Below the pieces are notes generated by a model that was given only the letters and a program-made list of their open reading frames with translations, made no database searches and was not told the DNA's origin. Both the position numbers and the translations under genes were made by a program. A stretch of DNA of 64,000 nucleotides. Origin: DATBAX01 sp963723765. GTDB taxonomy: Bacteria > Acidobacteriota > Terriglobia > Terriglobales > Acidobacteriaceae. Positions within the stretch are counted from its first letter, which is position 1. Every line of letters starts with the position of its first letter. Location of the stretch: positions 1 to 64,000 of the forward strand of contig CAVRSD010000001.1 in assembly GCA_963723765.1 (NCBI GenBank), given 5' to 3'. Shown in pieces: positions 6,801 to 16,067 of the stretch.

Positions 6801-8519
6801 ATGAACATCAGAAAAAATAGTGGAAAGATGCAGTGGAAGCCGATTGTGCTTCTGCTTTCGACGATGGCGTGGGCGAGCCTTGCCGCAGCCGATCAACATA
6901 AACCAAGCGCTCCCGCTCCCAGTCATCCGGCCCCAGCCGCTCACGCGGCTCCGCAGCAACATGCTGCTCCTCAGCAGCATGGAGGCGGCAACGCCCCCTC
7001 GAGGCCTGCGACCAACTCCAGACCCGGCCCCGGAACCGGAACCAATACGCGGCCAGGAGGAAATAACAGGCCGGGCACCGCTGGGACCAATCGGCCTGGA
7101 ACCAATGCCGGGACCAATCGGCCCGGAACCAACAACCGGCCGGGAACCAACGCTGGAACCAATCGGCCTGGAACCAACAATCGTCCGGGAACCAACGCTG
7201 GAACCAATCGACCCGGTGCCAACAACCGTCCGGGAACCAATGCCGGAGCCAATCGGCCCGGAGCCAACAACAACGCACGCGGCGGCAATCGCACGCCTCC
7301 GGGTAGAAACGTTGCTCTGAAAGGTGGCGGCCACGCCAGTATTCGTCCCAATGGCCACATCCGCTCCGTTGACCGGAACGGCATGCACATCGAACGCGGC
7401 ATCCACGGAGATCGCCGGGTGGTCAGCGAACACAATGGCGCCCGCGTGGTCAGCTACGGGCGGCATGGCGGCTACGTACAGCGCGCCTACGTCACTCGCG
7501 GCGGTCACTCCTATTATTCGCGCACTTACTACGACCACGGCGTTTACCGCAGCGTGGCCTATCGTGGCTACTACTACGGCGGCCGCAACTATTACGGCTA
7601 CTACCCCGGTTACTACTACAATCCTGGGTTCTACGGCTGGGCCTACAATCCCTGGGCATCGCCAATTTCCTTCGGCATCGGATTTGGCGGCTGGGGCTGG
7701 GGCGGCTCTCCGTGGTACGGCTACTACGGCGGCTATTTCGCACCGTATCCCGTTTATCCTTCGGCGGCTTTCTGGCTTACGGACTATCTGATCTCGGCCA
7801 ATCTGCAGGCGGCTTATGCTGCCCGGCAGGAAGCCCAGGCCGATGCCTCTGCTAACGCAGGTGGCGACAACGGCGGCGACAATGGTGGCGGTGGCGGCGA
7901 CGCACCTCAGGGTGCCAGCAACTCCGGCCCGGTGGCTCTCACTCCGGAAGTCAAACAAGCGATTGCCGAAGAAGTGAAAGCGCAACTCGCAGCGGAGCAG
8001 GCCGCAGCCGGTCAACCGGCTGCTCCCGCAGGCGGCGCAGCCCCGGCCGCAGCTAGCGGCGAGGTGCCTGCCGCACTCGATCCGGCGCGGCGGACGTTCG
8101 TGGTTTCGAGCGATCTCACCGTAGTCGGTGGCGATGGCCAGGAATGCGCGTTGACCTCGGGCGATGTGATCACCCGGCTCACCGATACTCCAGACCAGGA
8201 CCAGAAGGTGAATGTGAGCGTTTCCGCCAGCAAGAAGTCGGATTGCGCATCCGGCCAGATGGTTGCGGTCAACGTGGACGACCTGCAGGAGATGCACAAC
8301 CACTTCCAGGAACAATTGGATAGCGGCATGAAGACGTTGGCTTCCAAACAGGGAACCGGCGGCATACCGAAATCTCCTGACACCAGCACCAAACCCAGCG
8401 ACGTAGCGGCTCCGCCACCGGACACCTCGGCTGGCAAGGCCCTACAAGACCAGCAGCAAGCCGCGGATCAGACCGAGTCGGACGTGACCAAGGAAGCTGC
8501 CGGGGGTGGAGGCCAATAA
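6801..8519 (+). CDS. Secreted repeat-rich protein with Tyr/Gly-rich core
   Basis: Protein of 572 residues. Signal peptide 1-30 (VLLLSTMAWASLAAADQ). Residues 35-165 are a low-complexity Pro/His then Asn/Arg/Pro/Gly/Thr region of about 15-residue units of the type NNRPGTNAGTNRPGT. Residues 175-240 contain HIRSVDRNGMHIERGIHG. Residues 235-330 are rich in Tyr/Gly (YRGYYYGGRNYYGYY). A helical Ala/Gln segment and a C-terminal domain with FVVSSDLTVVGGDG and two cysteines (ECALTSG, SDCASGQ) follow. AGGAGG stands 6 bases before ATG 6801. Probably outer-surface or periplasmic; function not recognised. It ends 48 bases before a strong terminator, so it is the last gene of its unit. Confidence 0.75.
   Translation: MNIRKNSGKMQWKPIVLLLSTMAWASLAAADQHKPSAPAPSHPAPAAHAAPQQHAAPQQHGGGNAPSRPATNSRPGPGTGTNTRPGGNNRPGTAGTNRPGTNAGTNRPGTNNRPGTNAGTNRPGTNNRPGTNAGTNRPGANNRPGTNAGANRPGANNNARGGNRTPPGRNVALKGGGHASIRPNGHIRSVDRNGMHIERGIHGDRRVVSEHNGARVVSYGRHGGYVQRAYVTRGGHSYYSRTYYDHGVYRSVAYRGYYYGGRNYYGYYPGYYYNPGFYGWAYNPWASPISFGIGFGGWGWGGSPWYGYYGGYFAPYPVYPSAAFWLTDYLISANLQAAYAARQEAQADASANAGGDNGGDNGGGGGDAPQGASNSGPVALTPEVKQAIAEEVKAQLAAEQAAAGQPAAPAGGAAPAAASGEVPAALDPARRTFVVSSDLTVVGGDGQECALTSGDVITRLTDTPDQDQKVNVSVSASKKSDCASGQMVAVNVDDLQEMHNHFQEQLDSGMKTLASKQGTGGIPKSPDTSTKPSDVAAPPPDTSAGKALQDQQQAADQTESDVTKEAAGGGGQ
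7070..7275 (+). repeat. In-frame tandem repeat, about 45-bp unit
   Basis: Repeated coding of (N)NRPGTNAGTNRPGT with drift (GT to GA) over four to five units inside the preceding gene. Third-base changes between units show the array is not newly expanded. Confidence 0.8.
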
Positions 8520-8566
8520 GGCAACTCCGCTTCCAGCATCAGAACACTGTCGCGAATCGCCAGAAG

Positions 8567-8605
8567 CGGGAGCTCCACTCAGTAATGTGGAGGCTCCCGT
8601 TTTTT
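8567..8605 (+). terminator. Rho-independent terminator
   Basis: Stem CGGGAGCTCCAC / GTGGAGGCTCCCG with one bulge, 8-base loop, followed by TTTTTT. Confidence 0.9.
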
Positions 8606-8698
8606 GGCAGCATAATTTTAGAGATTTTATTCTTCTGATTTTGTAAGATCGTCGCCTCGGAATAAGCCGGTTACAAAAGCTTAAGGAGAAATGCACCC

Positions 8699-9547
8699 AT
8701 GCGGTATAAGTTGGCTAACCCCATCGTCGTCCTCATCGCCGGCATATTCGGTGTCCTGATCGTCCCAACGCCTGCGACTGCACAGGCAGTTTCGCTGCTG
8801 GAGCAGCTACAAGCACAATACAAAGTAGTGAAAATGGGATCGGACACCAGTGGATATTCCGTGGTGGAAAAAGGCACTCTCCTGGCCATCCAAAAGGGCG
8901 GAATCCTGGGCGTACCCTATGCCGAAAAAACTGTTCTCCCAACTAAGTACGAAGCTGGGACTGTGCACTCCCCCAGCAGCTTGATGGTAGAGGGAAAAAA
9001 GAAGTTGTTTGGACATTTTTCGCAGACCTCCTCCGAGGGGCAAACCACAAAATTGCTTCCGGTGGGGGATAAGGTGTATCCGACCAAAATTGATGTCAGT
9101 GTGGAAAAAGACACGGTAACGATGGGCATCGTTGCCTGCGATACCTGCAACAAAACCGATCCGCCGACCTACAACAAGGCCAGCGTGGTTTTCCAGTTCC
9201 CCAAGGGATCCCTGGCGGCGGCCAGCGCCGGATCGGTCGAAGACACCATCGGTCAGCTTCTCTCCATTAGCAGTGATGATGCCCAATCAGACCAGGGCGG
9301 TCAGAATCAGCAAGGCGGAGACCAGGGTGGGAATCAACAAGGCGGCGGGCAGCAACAAGGTGGCCAACAACAGCGCAGCAACCGCCTGCCCAGCCCCAGA
9401 CCATCCAATTAGGACAAACCCCCGACGAGGTCAACGCGGCTCTGGGCCAGCCCGACAAAATCGTCAACCTCGGCGACCAAACAGATTTACGTCTACAAAG
9501 ACCTCAAAGTGACATTCTTGAAAGGCAAAGTCTCCGACGTTCAATAA
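8699..9547 (+). CDS. Secreted acidobacterial protein with Q/G-rich linker and BamE/SmpA-like C-terminus, two frame breaks
   Basis: Signal peptide 1-29 (ending TPATAQA). The first 190 residues form a globular domain with a CDTC pair (VACDTCNK) and VVFQFPKGSLA. A Gln/Gly linker (QGGDQGGNQQGGG) follows, where the first frame runs into a stop at 9412. The next frame encodes TIQLGQTPDEVNAALGQPDKIVNLGD, and the original frame then resumes with KQIYVYKDLKVTFLKGKVSDVQ and a stop at 9545-9547. Together these give the usual BamE/SmpA-like ending, so I annotate one gene with net compensating shifts near 9365-9396 and 9470-9478. Comparable proteins in Acidobacteria have this order; their role is unknown. 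Confidence 0.75.
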
Positions 9548-9554
9548 ATCCACT

Positions 9555-9775
9555 ACTCTTGTCATTCCGAGCGGAGCAAGTAGCCCATCGCCCTTGTCAT
9601 TCCGAGCGAAGCGAGGAATCCGCTTGCCGAGATCTTCGGTTTTGGGTAAACGAGTTTTTCGGTTTTGGGGTGGCGCAGCGCTTCCTAGCGCTGCGGTAAA
9701 GGCCGATTGATTCCGCTCGCGCTTCAGCGCCTCTGTGCTCGCGTAGGGGCGGGTGCCTCACCTGCCCCTACCCGC
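9555..9775. repeat. Cluster of dispersed palindromes
   Basis: Holds two tandem starts of family G (CATTCCGAGCG at about 9558 and 9598), a hairpin GCAGCGCTtccTAGCGCTGC type near 9673 also seen at 38362, and a GTAGGGGC..GCCCCTAC hairpin near 9743. No coding signal. Confidence 0.65.
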
Positions 9776-9776
9776 G

Positions 9777-10250
9777 CTAATTCTTGACTGTCATAGATTC
9801 CGAATCCACTGCTTTCTTTCCCGATACGCCTTCCAGCGCAGCTAAGATCCCCCGATATTCGTTTTTGTCACATTGCATCGCTAGACCGCCCTTTTTTTCG
9901 CCATCCGCCCAAGTCAGACCAACGAAGTGCTTCTTCGATTTACTCAGAGCCGTAAGGGCCCCTAGGCCGAGCGTGAAGACTCCGACCGCAACGGCTGTTC
10001 CAACTCGTCTGTGAACATCCTGCCCATAGCTCACTTCCGTGATTGATGAAGCAGGAATATTCGCAATCTCTGTCTTGTCTCGCACTAACCGGATGTTCGT
10101 AGAATCGATATAAAGCTTTAGCCCTGATCCTGATTTCACATCGGTGATGGATCCTCCGTCATAAATGACTTTGTACCCATTCTCTTTATCGGCGGCAAAC
10201 ATTACAGATGGAACAACGAGACAAAGCAACAATGCAGTGGCGAACCTCAT
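9777..10250 (-). CDS. Conserved secreted or membrane protein of unknown function
   Basis: Protein of 157 residues. Signal peptide 1-19 (ALLLCLVVPSVMFAADK). Residues 20-75 resemble a small beta-rich domain (YKVIYDGGSITDVKSG.. LYIDSTNIRLV); residues 80-103 form one Gly/Ala hydrophobic segment (AVAVGVFTLGLGALTAL); the rest is basic and soluble (HFVGLTWADGEKKGGLAMQCDKNEY). AGGAGG precedes the ATG at 10250. Similar proteins occur in Acidobacteria without known function. Confidence 0.7.
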   Translation of the reverse strand: MRFATALLLCLVVPSVMFAADKENGYKVIYDGGSITDVKSGSGLKLYIDSTNIRLVRDKTEIANIPASSITEVSYGQDVHRRVGTAVAVGVFTLGLGALTALSKSKKHFVGLTWADGEKKGGLAMQCDKNEYRGILAALEGVSGKKAVDSESMTVKN

Positions 10251-10406
10251 AGGGACGTGCCTCCTAAACCTTATTTTTGATAGGGGCCCAAGGGGAAGGA
10301 AACAACGTTAACACGGAAGAATACGCGCAAGTAAGAAATCGGGAGTCAATGATTACCTGAGTCACAGGTTACTGCCAGGTTCAGAAAGCTGACAGTTCAA
10401 CTCGCC

Positions 10407-11805
10407 TCACAACTCCAGATGGAACCGCACCCCCGGCACCCACACCGGGCCACGGTCTCGGTTATATCCCGGATTATTAATGTGCTGTAAATCCGGCCCG
10501 ATGAAGAATCCCCGCCAAACGTGCGCATTGTAATAGCTTTCGACAATATTTTCGCGCCCGTAGTTCAACCCGCCGTCGCCTAGAAGAAATCCCTTCCCGC
10601 CCAGCTCCAGATAATGCTGGTGATCGGCACAAATTCCGTTCGAAACAAACACCACCCCAGCTTTGTCGGCCTTGCGACGCCACGCATCTCCAGCCAGATC
10701 GGCTCCCACCGCGACCGTCTCATCCACTTCGGTGTAGGCATAGGACTCATGCTGGCCCTCGTTCCATCCCCAGCGCGCAAATCCGCGCAAATGGTGCCCG
10801 AGTTCCTGCTCCAGGTTCACCCCGAAGCCATACTTCACTGTGGTTTGCAAAGGATGAGAGGTAATGTCCGGCACTGAAGTCTTCCCTGCCAGAAAATTAT
10901 CCACCGCCACGCGATACACGCCCATGTTCGCGTGATTCACATACGACAGGAGCCGCACCGTGCTCGCATGATTGGCAAAAAGTTTGGGATGCAATCCCAG
11001 TTCGAAGTTTTCCGCCCGCGCCCGCCGCAGGTTCCACACCAAATCCGGCCCATTGGCCACGGTAGGCATCAGTGTCTCGGCAAAGCGAAACTCCCAGTTC
11101 CGGTCGTAATACTCAGCCATCGCGCCATAGGTGTATCCGCGGGTGTTGGCGGCATAGTCATAGGCGCCGTTATTGTCCACGGTCCAGTTCAAGAATTGGG
11201 AGTGGCTGTCCGTGCCCACGCTATTTAGATCGAAGAAATCGGCTATGCCGAATTTTCCCGCCCGCAGTTCCAAACGCCTCAACGGTACCTGGGTCGCCAG
11301 CCCAAACGGCCCGCGCTCCGCTTCCACGGAGTCATGGCTTAACGGAATAATTTCCCGCACCATGACCCGCGCCATGTACGGCCATTTCGAAAGCGTCGGA
11401 TTGCGCACTGCATCCAGGTCGGTCTCGCCAGCCAATCCCAGGGCATCGCTCAACCCCCCGCCGCTGGCTTCTTCCAGGTCTAAGAACACTTCCGTGTTTT
11501 TGCTCAATTCGTAGCCAAGAAATAACGTCGACACATTGGAGGTTGCATGGTCAGCATGCGGCTGCAAACTGTTCGGTCCGCTATAGAGAGCGTGAAACGC
11601 GGGATGGTACTGGAAAATAATGTTGTCCTGCCCGGAAATCCAGTACGCGAGACGTTTCCGAATGGGTAAACATGGTGACCACGGGATCGTCCGCGGCAGG
11701 CGCTTTTTCATTCCCATCCGAATCCGTTTGCGCATTCGCCAGCGATGCCAGCCCAGCGAATGCCAACAGTCCAAGCCCCATCCAGCGAACATAATGGCAA
11801 AGCAT
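10407..11805 (-). CDS. OprB-like carbohydrate-selective porin, one frame break
   Basis: Outer-membrane beta-barrel of about 465 residues. Signal peptide MLCHYVRWMGLGLLAFAGLASLANAQ, then FTHSETSR in the first frame, and YWISGQDNIIFQYHPAFHALYSGPNSL in the next; joining them near 11643-11650 by dropping one base gives the standard OprB opening. The barrel follows, with alternating aromatic strands (ELRAGKFGIADFFDLN, RGFARWGWNEGQHESYAYTE) and ends in HLEL, a terminal hydrophobic residue as in porins. Start at ATG 11805 (CCGGAG directly upstream, spacing short) or at 11838. OprB-type porins pass sugars; the substrate is not shown. The break is probably a sequence error. Confidence 0.78.
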
Positions 11806-11855
11806 TCTCCGGAGTTCGCTTGTCACAAGCATTAGCATTAGTATATCTGAAATAA

Positions 11856-11869
11856 TTAACTATAGTTAA
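11856..11869. promoter_or_regulatory. Perfect 14-bp AT palindrome upstream of the porin gene
   Basis: TTAACTATAGTTAA lies 18 bases before the farthest porin ATG, in an AT-rich patch unlike its surroundings. It could be a repressor site; no binding protein is suggested. Confidence 0.4.
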
Positions 11870-11880
11870 CTATAATTCTA

Positions 11881-12324
11881 GAAGCGCCACAAAACGCGTA
11901 GGGACAGCCGCCCTCGGCTGTCCGGCACACTTCGTCAAGTCATTTGCACGGAATCGGGACTCTCTAAAGACTATCCAAGAAATGGATTCCTGGAAAATAA
12001 AGAACCAAAAAAATAAGGACAGCCCGGAGCCCCCCGAAGCCGTCCCTTATAAACCCTCCCGGTTAGAAGGGCGTGTAACTGAAATGAGAGTAACGGAGCG
12101 GTATTGCAGGAGTGTTGCGGAATTGTAAATTTCCGGTAAATAAAGACTTCCGATGGGTGCCCCGTCCTTCCCGCGCTTTATGCGGGAGGGCGGGTGCAGC
12201 ATCTATGCTCACGTAGGGACAGCCGCCTCGGCTGTCCGCGGAAGCGAAGCTCCGCTGAGTTTCCTATTCGTCTCCCCACCACCAACTCCCGCTGATATAT
12301 TGATAAGTCCTTCCCCGGAGGCCC
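11881..12324. repeat. Repeat-filled intergenic region before hemL (families B and C)
   Basis: Family B palindromes (CGTAGGGACAGCCG.. CGGCTGTCC) at 11896-11923 and 12212-12237; a family C palindrome (GGGTGCCCCGTCC.. GCGGGAGGGCGGG) at 12155-12194; and a degenerate GGACAGC..GTCCCT hairpin near 12018-12050. No gene is visible. Confidence 0.75.
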
Positions 12325-13623
12325 ATGCCCCGCAAACTCGACGAGTCCCGCAGACTGCAAAAACGCGCCGAGCAGATGATTCCCGGCGGCGTGAACTCGC
12401 CCGCGCGCGCCTTTGGCTCCGTAGGCGGCGACCCGCCCTTCATCGTGCGCGGCGCTGGCTCCCACATGTTCGACGCCGACGGCAACGAATACATCGACTA
12501 CGTCGGCTCCTGGGGGCCGCTCATTCTCGGCCATGCACAGTCCAAAGTCGTTGAAGCCATCATGGACGCCGCCTGCAACGGCACCAGCTTCGGCGCCTCC
12601 ACTCCTTCGGAAGCCGACCTCGCTGAGATCGTAATCTCCGCATTCCCGCACATCCAAAAGATTCGCTTCGTGAGCTCAGGCACGGAAGCAACCATGTCCG
12701 CCATTCGCCTCGCCCGCGCCTACACCAAACGCAAATACATTGTGAAATTCGAAGGCTGCTATCACGGACATGCCGACGCCCTGCTGGTCAAAGCCGGCTC
12801 CGGCATTGCCACCCTCGGAATCCCAGGCTCCGCGGGCGTTCCCGAGGAATTCACTCAATTCACCCTCGCCCTCCCCTTCAATGACACCGAAGCTCTCGAA
12901 CAGGCCTTCAAGAAATTTCAGCATCAGATTGCCTGCGTCATCGTCGAGCCCATCGTCGGCAACATGGGCTGCGTCCCCGCATCCGGCGGATTTCTCGCTG
13001 CTCTCCGTCTGATCACGCAACGAGAAAAATCCGTTCTGATTTTCGACGAAGTGATGACCGGATTCCGCGTCGCTTTCGGCGGCGCGCAGGAGCGCTACAA
13101 CATTCAGCCCGACTTGACGACATTGGGAAAAATCATCGGCGGCGGCCTGCCGGTCGGCGCCTACGGCGGCCCTTCCGACATCATGAACTTAGTCGCGCCG
13201 CTCGGCCCCATGTATCAGGCAGGAACGTTATCCGGAAACCCTCTGGCCATGGCCGCAGGCCTTGCCACCTTGCGTCAATTGCGCGACCACAAAAGCGAAA
13301 TCTACCCCGCTCTGGACAAACTAAGCGCCCAACTCGTGGAAGGCGTCACCGCCGCCGCAAAAGATGCCGGTATGCCAATCTGCCACAACCGCGTCGGTTC
13401 CATGTTCACCTGGTTTTTCCAGTCCGGCCCAGTCACCGACTGGAACTCCGCTTCAAAATCCAATACCGAAGCCTTCGGCCGTTTCTTCCGCGCCATGCTG
13501 GACAACGGCGTTTATCTGCCGCCGTCGCAATACGAAGCCGCCTTCCTCAGCACCGCCCACTCTGAGGAAGACATCCAGAAAACCATCGCTGCCGCCAAAC
13601 AATCCTTCGCGCAGACTAAGTAA
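12325..13623 (+). CDS. hemL: Glutamate-1-semialdehyde 2,1-aminomutase
   Basis: PLP enzyme of 432 residues, full length, that makes 5-aminolevulinate from glutamate-1-semialdehyde in the C5 route to haem. Diagnostic parts: MIPGGVNSPARAFGSVGG at the N-terminus, SSGTEATMSAIRLAR, FEGCYHGHADALL, VVEP-type IIVEPIVGNMG (here VIVEPIVGNMG), FDEVMTGFR and TTLGKIIGGGLPVGAYGG with the cofactor lysine near residue 269. ATG 12325 is preceded by GGAGG (cccggaggccc). It stands alone between palindromes, so it is probably a single-gene unit. Confidence 0.96.
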   Translation: MPRKLDESRRLQKRAEQMIPGGVNSPARAFGSVGGDPPFIVRGAGSHMFDADGNEYIDYVGSWGPLILGHAQSKVVEAIMDAACNGTSFGASTPSEADLAEIVISAFPHIQKIRFVSSGTEATMSAIRLARAYTKRKYIVKFEGCYHGHADALLVKAGSGIATLGIPGSAGVPEEFTQFTLALPFNDTEALEQAFKKFQHQIACVIVEPIVGNMGCVPASGGFLAALRLITQREKSVLIFDEVMTGFRVAFGGAQERYNIQPDLTTLGKIIGGGLPVGAYGGPSDIMNLVAPLGPMYQAGTLSGNPLAMAAGLATLRQLRDHKSEIYPALDKLSAQLVEGVTAAAKDAGMPICHNRVGSMFTWFFQSGPVTDWNSASKSNTEAFGRFFRAMLDNGVYLPPSQYEAAFLSTAHSEEDIQKTIAAAKQSFAQTK

Positions 13624-13691
13624 GTGGAGGCCGAATCATGTAGAACCAAGTCTCCGACCCGGTCGCGGTGCGCAGCACCGCCGGAAGACGC

Positions 13692-13736
13692 CGTGGGTGC
13701 CCCGTCCTTCCCGCGCTTTATGCGGGAGGGCGGGGC
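13692..13736. repeat. Family C palindrome
   Basis: GGGTGCCCCGTCC..CCCGC, loop gctttat, GCGGGAGGGCGGGGC: near-identical to 12155-12194. It lies between convergent hemL and the deacetylase and could act as a terminator stem. Confidence 0.85.
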
Positions 13737-13737
13737 T

Positions 13738-14481
13738 TTACAGGCTGTAGCTGAAAGCTGACGGCTGAGAGCCGACAGCTTTCCCCATCATCTCCGGCAC
13801 CGTCACAAACTCATAACCTTCTGCCTTGTATCTCGCAATCAGCCGGTCGGTCGCAATCACCGATCGCGAACGGTCAAATCCAAAAGCCCGATGACTACCG
13901 TCATGCAGCAAAATCACATTCCCGCCGCAGACTTTGCTCGTGACTTTTTTTTCAATGTACTCGACTGACGTCGCATTCCAATCAAATCCCGTCACGTTCC
14001 ACATCACCGGCAGCAATCCCACCTCTCGCGCCACTCGCAGGGTCACCGGCCTTCGTCCCCCAAAAGGAGGACGGAATAATTTCGAATGCTCACCCACGGC
14101 ATCGGTAATCGCCTGCGTGCACTGCAAAAGTTCTTCTCGGACCAGGCCGCCGGATTTATAAATCAAATTCGGATGCGTAAAAGTATGGTTCCCTATCACA
14201 TGCCCAGCCTGCACCACATCTCTCACAATATCCGGACGCTGCCGCACATATTTTCCCATCAGGAAAAAAGTCGCCTTGACGTCATGCTTGGCCAGCACAT
14301 CCAGCAAGTGCTGCGTATGCGGATCATTGGGCCCGTCATCATACGTTAGCGCCAGTTGTTTCGATCCCCGCGGCAATCCGGTAAATGTTCGCCCATACCA
14401 CTGCCCGGTCGGCGCCATCGATTGATATCCCGCCGTAAGCGCCGCAGCCACTCCCGCCGCCGTGAGAATAGGTCCAAGCAT
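13738..14481 (-). CDS. Polysaccharide deacetylase (NodB homology domain, CE4)
   Basis: Protein of 247 residues with an N-terminal hydrophobic segment (ILTAAGVAAALTAGY) that anchors or exports it. The NodB domain has TYDDGPND (catalytic aspartate and metal aspartate), HTFTHPNL (metal histidines), RPPFGGRRP and a late LLHDGSH histidine motif. Family members remove acetyl groups from peptidoglycan or other N-acetylglucosamine polymers. ATG 14481 is chosen over GTG 14517, which would prepend 12 residues before the hydrophobic segment. It points towards hemL and is followed by no linked gene. Confidence 0.85.
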   Translation of the reverse strand: MLGPILTAAGVAAALTAGYQSMAPTGQWYGRTFTGLPRGSKQLALTYDDGPNDPHTQHLLDVLAKHDVKATFFLMGKYVRQRPDIVRDVVQAGHVIGNHTFTHPNLIYKSGGLVREELLQCTQAITDAVGEHSKLFRPPFGGRRPVTLRVAREVGLLPVMWNVTGFDWNATSVEYIEKKVTSKVCGGNVILLHDGSHRAFGFDRSRSVIATDRLIARYKAEGYEFVTVPEMMGKAVGSQPSAFSYSL

Positions 14482-14511
14482 CCGCTGATTGTAAATGCGG
14501 CCATGTGAATT

Positions 14512-14606
14512 CACCACGGAGACACGGAGTCACGGAGGAAATTTCGCTGAAAAATAAAAATTAACAGTCCTGAAGCTTTCTCCGTGTCTCAGTGCCTCCG
14601 TGGTAA
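14512..14606. repeat. Inverted repeat, family E (CACGGAGACACGG)
   Basis: Left arm reads caccacggagacacggagtcacgg, right arm reads the complement with changes (tctccgtgtctcagtgcctccgtggt), 40 bases apart. A second pair is at 18210-18330. Confidence 0.75.
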
Positions 14607-14730
14607 AAGAATTTGAAATCCGTGAAGATCCGCGCCAATCCGTGGCTGCTCTGACAGGGTTTACTCTTTCCTCAATTGCACACTGCGCCGTCCCGGGATA
14701 TCCTGCCCTATCGACTAAACTTTAGAGCCC

Positions 14731-15405
14731 ATGGCTAATCTTTTTGAGCTGCCCCGTTACATCGCCATTGAAGGACCCATCCGCGTCGGCAAAAGTACGC
14801 TGGCCCGCATTCTCGCTGAGCGTCTGAACGCCCAGCGGGTCATCGAAGCCGAGGACAATCCTTTTCTCCGCTCCTTTTATCAGGGCGAGCGCGGTGCCGG
14901 TTTCCAGGCCCAATTCGCTTTCTTGATTCGCCGCTTCGAACAACTGCGCGCCTTGGATCTCGGCCCCAGTTCGCAGAAAACCATCATCACCGATTTTATT
15001 TTCGAAAAAGACAAGCTCTTCGCCTATCTCAACCTCACCGACCAGGAGCTCGACACTTATAACCGCTATTACAACTATTTCCGCGAGCAACTCCCTACGC
15101 CCGATCTGGTGATTTACCTGCAAGCCACGCCGGAAGTCCTGAAAAAGCGTCTCAAGAAAAAGAACGCACCGGGAGAAAAAGCCATCAACGAGGATTATCT
15201 GGAAGAAGTGATCAAGGCCTACGAACACTTTTTCTTTCACTACACGTCATCGGACCTGCTCATCGTCAACACTTCAGAAATCGACTTCGTGGAACGCAAC
15301 GAAGACTTGCAGGAACTGCTCCGCAAAGTCTCCGCCCCCATCAAAGGCACGCAATACTTCCTGCCGCTTAGGCATCCGAAGAGGCCGCCAGCGCGTAACC
15401 CGTAG
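14731..15405 (+). CDS. Deoxynucleoside kinase (dNK/dGK-dCK family)
   Basis: P-loop kinase of 224 residues that phosphorylates deoxynucleosides for nucleotide salvage. Walker A is GPIRVGKST (15-23), the DRS/ERS-like segment is replaced by TDFIFEKDKLFAY, and the lid holds KKRLKKKN. Length and order fit bacterial deoxyadenosine/deoxyguanosine kinases. In Acidobacteria a kinase of this type often lies close to panB/panC; panB begins about 1.9 kb downstream here, separated by a decayed stretch. Substrate preference cannot be read. Confidence 0.82.
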   Translation: MANLFELPRYIAIEGPIRVGKSTLARILAERLNAQRVIEAEDNPFLRSFYQGERGAGFQAQFAFLIRRFEQLRALDLGPSSQKTIITDFIFEKDKLFAYLNLTDQELDTYNRYYNYFREQLPTPDLVIYLQATPEVLKKRLKKKNAPGEKAINEDYLEEVIKAYEHFFFHYTSSDLLIVNTSEIDFVERNEDLQELLRKVSAPIKGTQYFLPLRHPKRPPARNP

Positions 15406-15427
15406 CGACAGCCGCCTCGGCTGTCCG
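15401..15427. repeat. Family B palindrome
   Basis: CGTAGCGACAGCCGCCTCGGCTGTCC; it overlaps the end of the kinase gene and lies between convergent genes. Confidence 0.85.
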
Positions 15428-15434
15428 GGCAAGC

Positions 15435-16004
15435 CTATTTCCAAACCATCAGCATCACGCCCACAATCACGCCGGTCACGGACACATACAGCCACAAGGG
15501 AAAAGTCCAACGCGCAACCCTGCGATGTTGCGGGAAACGGCCGCTCAGCGAGAGGAAAAACGTGACCAGCACCAGCGGCAACGCGACCACCGTAAGCAAG
15601 ATGTGACTGCCCAGAATGGACAGGTAAAGGACGCGAATCACGCCACGCCCGGCAAATATCTGGTCGCCGTGCAATGTGTGGTTAGTGATGTAAGAGGCGA
15701 GAAACAGAGTCGAGAACCCAAACGCCGTCAGCATCGCATTGCGGTGCGCGGTAATGCGCCGGCTGCGAATGAAAAACAGTCCAGTGATCAGCGCGATGGC
15801 GCTCATCCCATTCAACGCGGCATTCAACGCCGGCAGAAAGCCAAGCCGATGCGCAAAACTAGCCGGCGCCCGATGAAAGTAGACCAGCCAAAACAGAAAC
15901 ACCCAAGCCGCCGCACTGATCGCGATAATGGTCGCAATTATGGCTCGTCCATTGCCGGCAGGAGCGTTGAATTTCATAGCTGGCGTTTCTCGGGTAAGTT
16001 CCAT
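15435..16004 (-). CDS. DUF420 membrane protein (CtaM/YozB-like)
   Basis: Protein of 189 residues with five or so hydrophobic segments (AIIATIIAISAAAWVFLFWLV, LNAALNGMSAIALITGLFFI, MLTAFGFSTLFLASYI, ILGSHILLTVVALPLVLVTF, FPLWLYVSVTGVIVGVML). Conserved polar sites are HR..AHRNAM, SYITNHTLHG and LGSHI, the histidine set seen in DUF420. A Staphylococcus homologue (CtaM) is needed for a haem-copper oxidase, so a role in oxidase assembly is possible; no oxidase genes are nearby. Start 16004 assumed; ATG at 15977 is an alternative. Confidence 0.78.
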   Translation of the reverse strand: MELTRETPAMKFNAPAGNGRAIIATIIAISAAAWVFLFWLVYFHRAPASFAHRLGFLPALNAALNGMSAIALITGLFFIRSRRITAHRNAMLTAFGFSTLFLASYITNHTLHGDQIFAGRGVIRVLYLSILGSHILLTVVALPLVLVTFFLSLSGRFPQHRRVARWTFPLWLYVSVTGVIVGVMLMVWK

Positions 16005-16067
16005 ACTTGCGTTCCAGATATTTATACGATTTCGTCGGCCAATTCAGTGTAGCGCAACACTTGCCGC

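Noticed and set aside
6768..8315. 515-residue open frame opposite the Tyr/Gly-rich secreted gene
   Set aside because: It mirrors the repeat array as Val/Ala/Gly/Ser/Arg runs; the plus-strand frame has the signal peptide, ribosome binding site and terminator.
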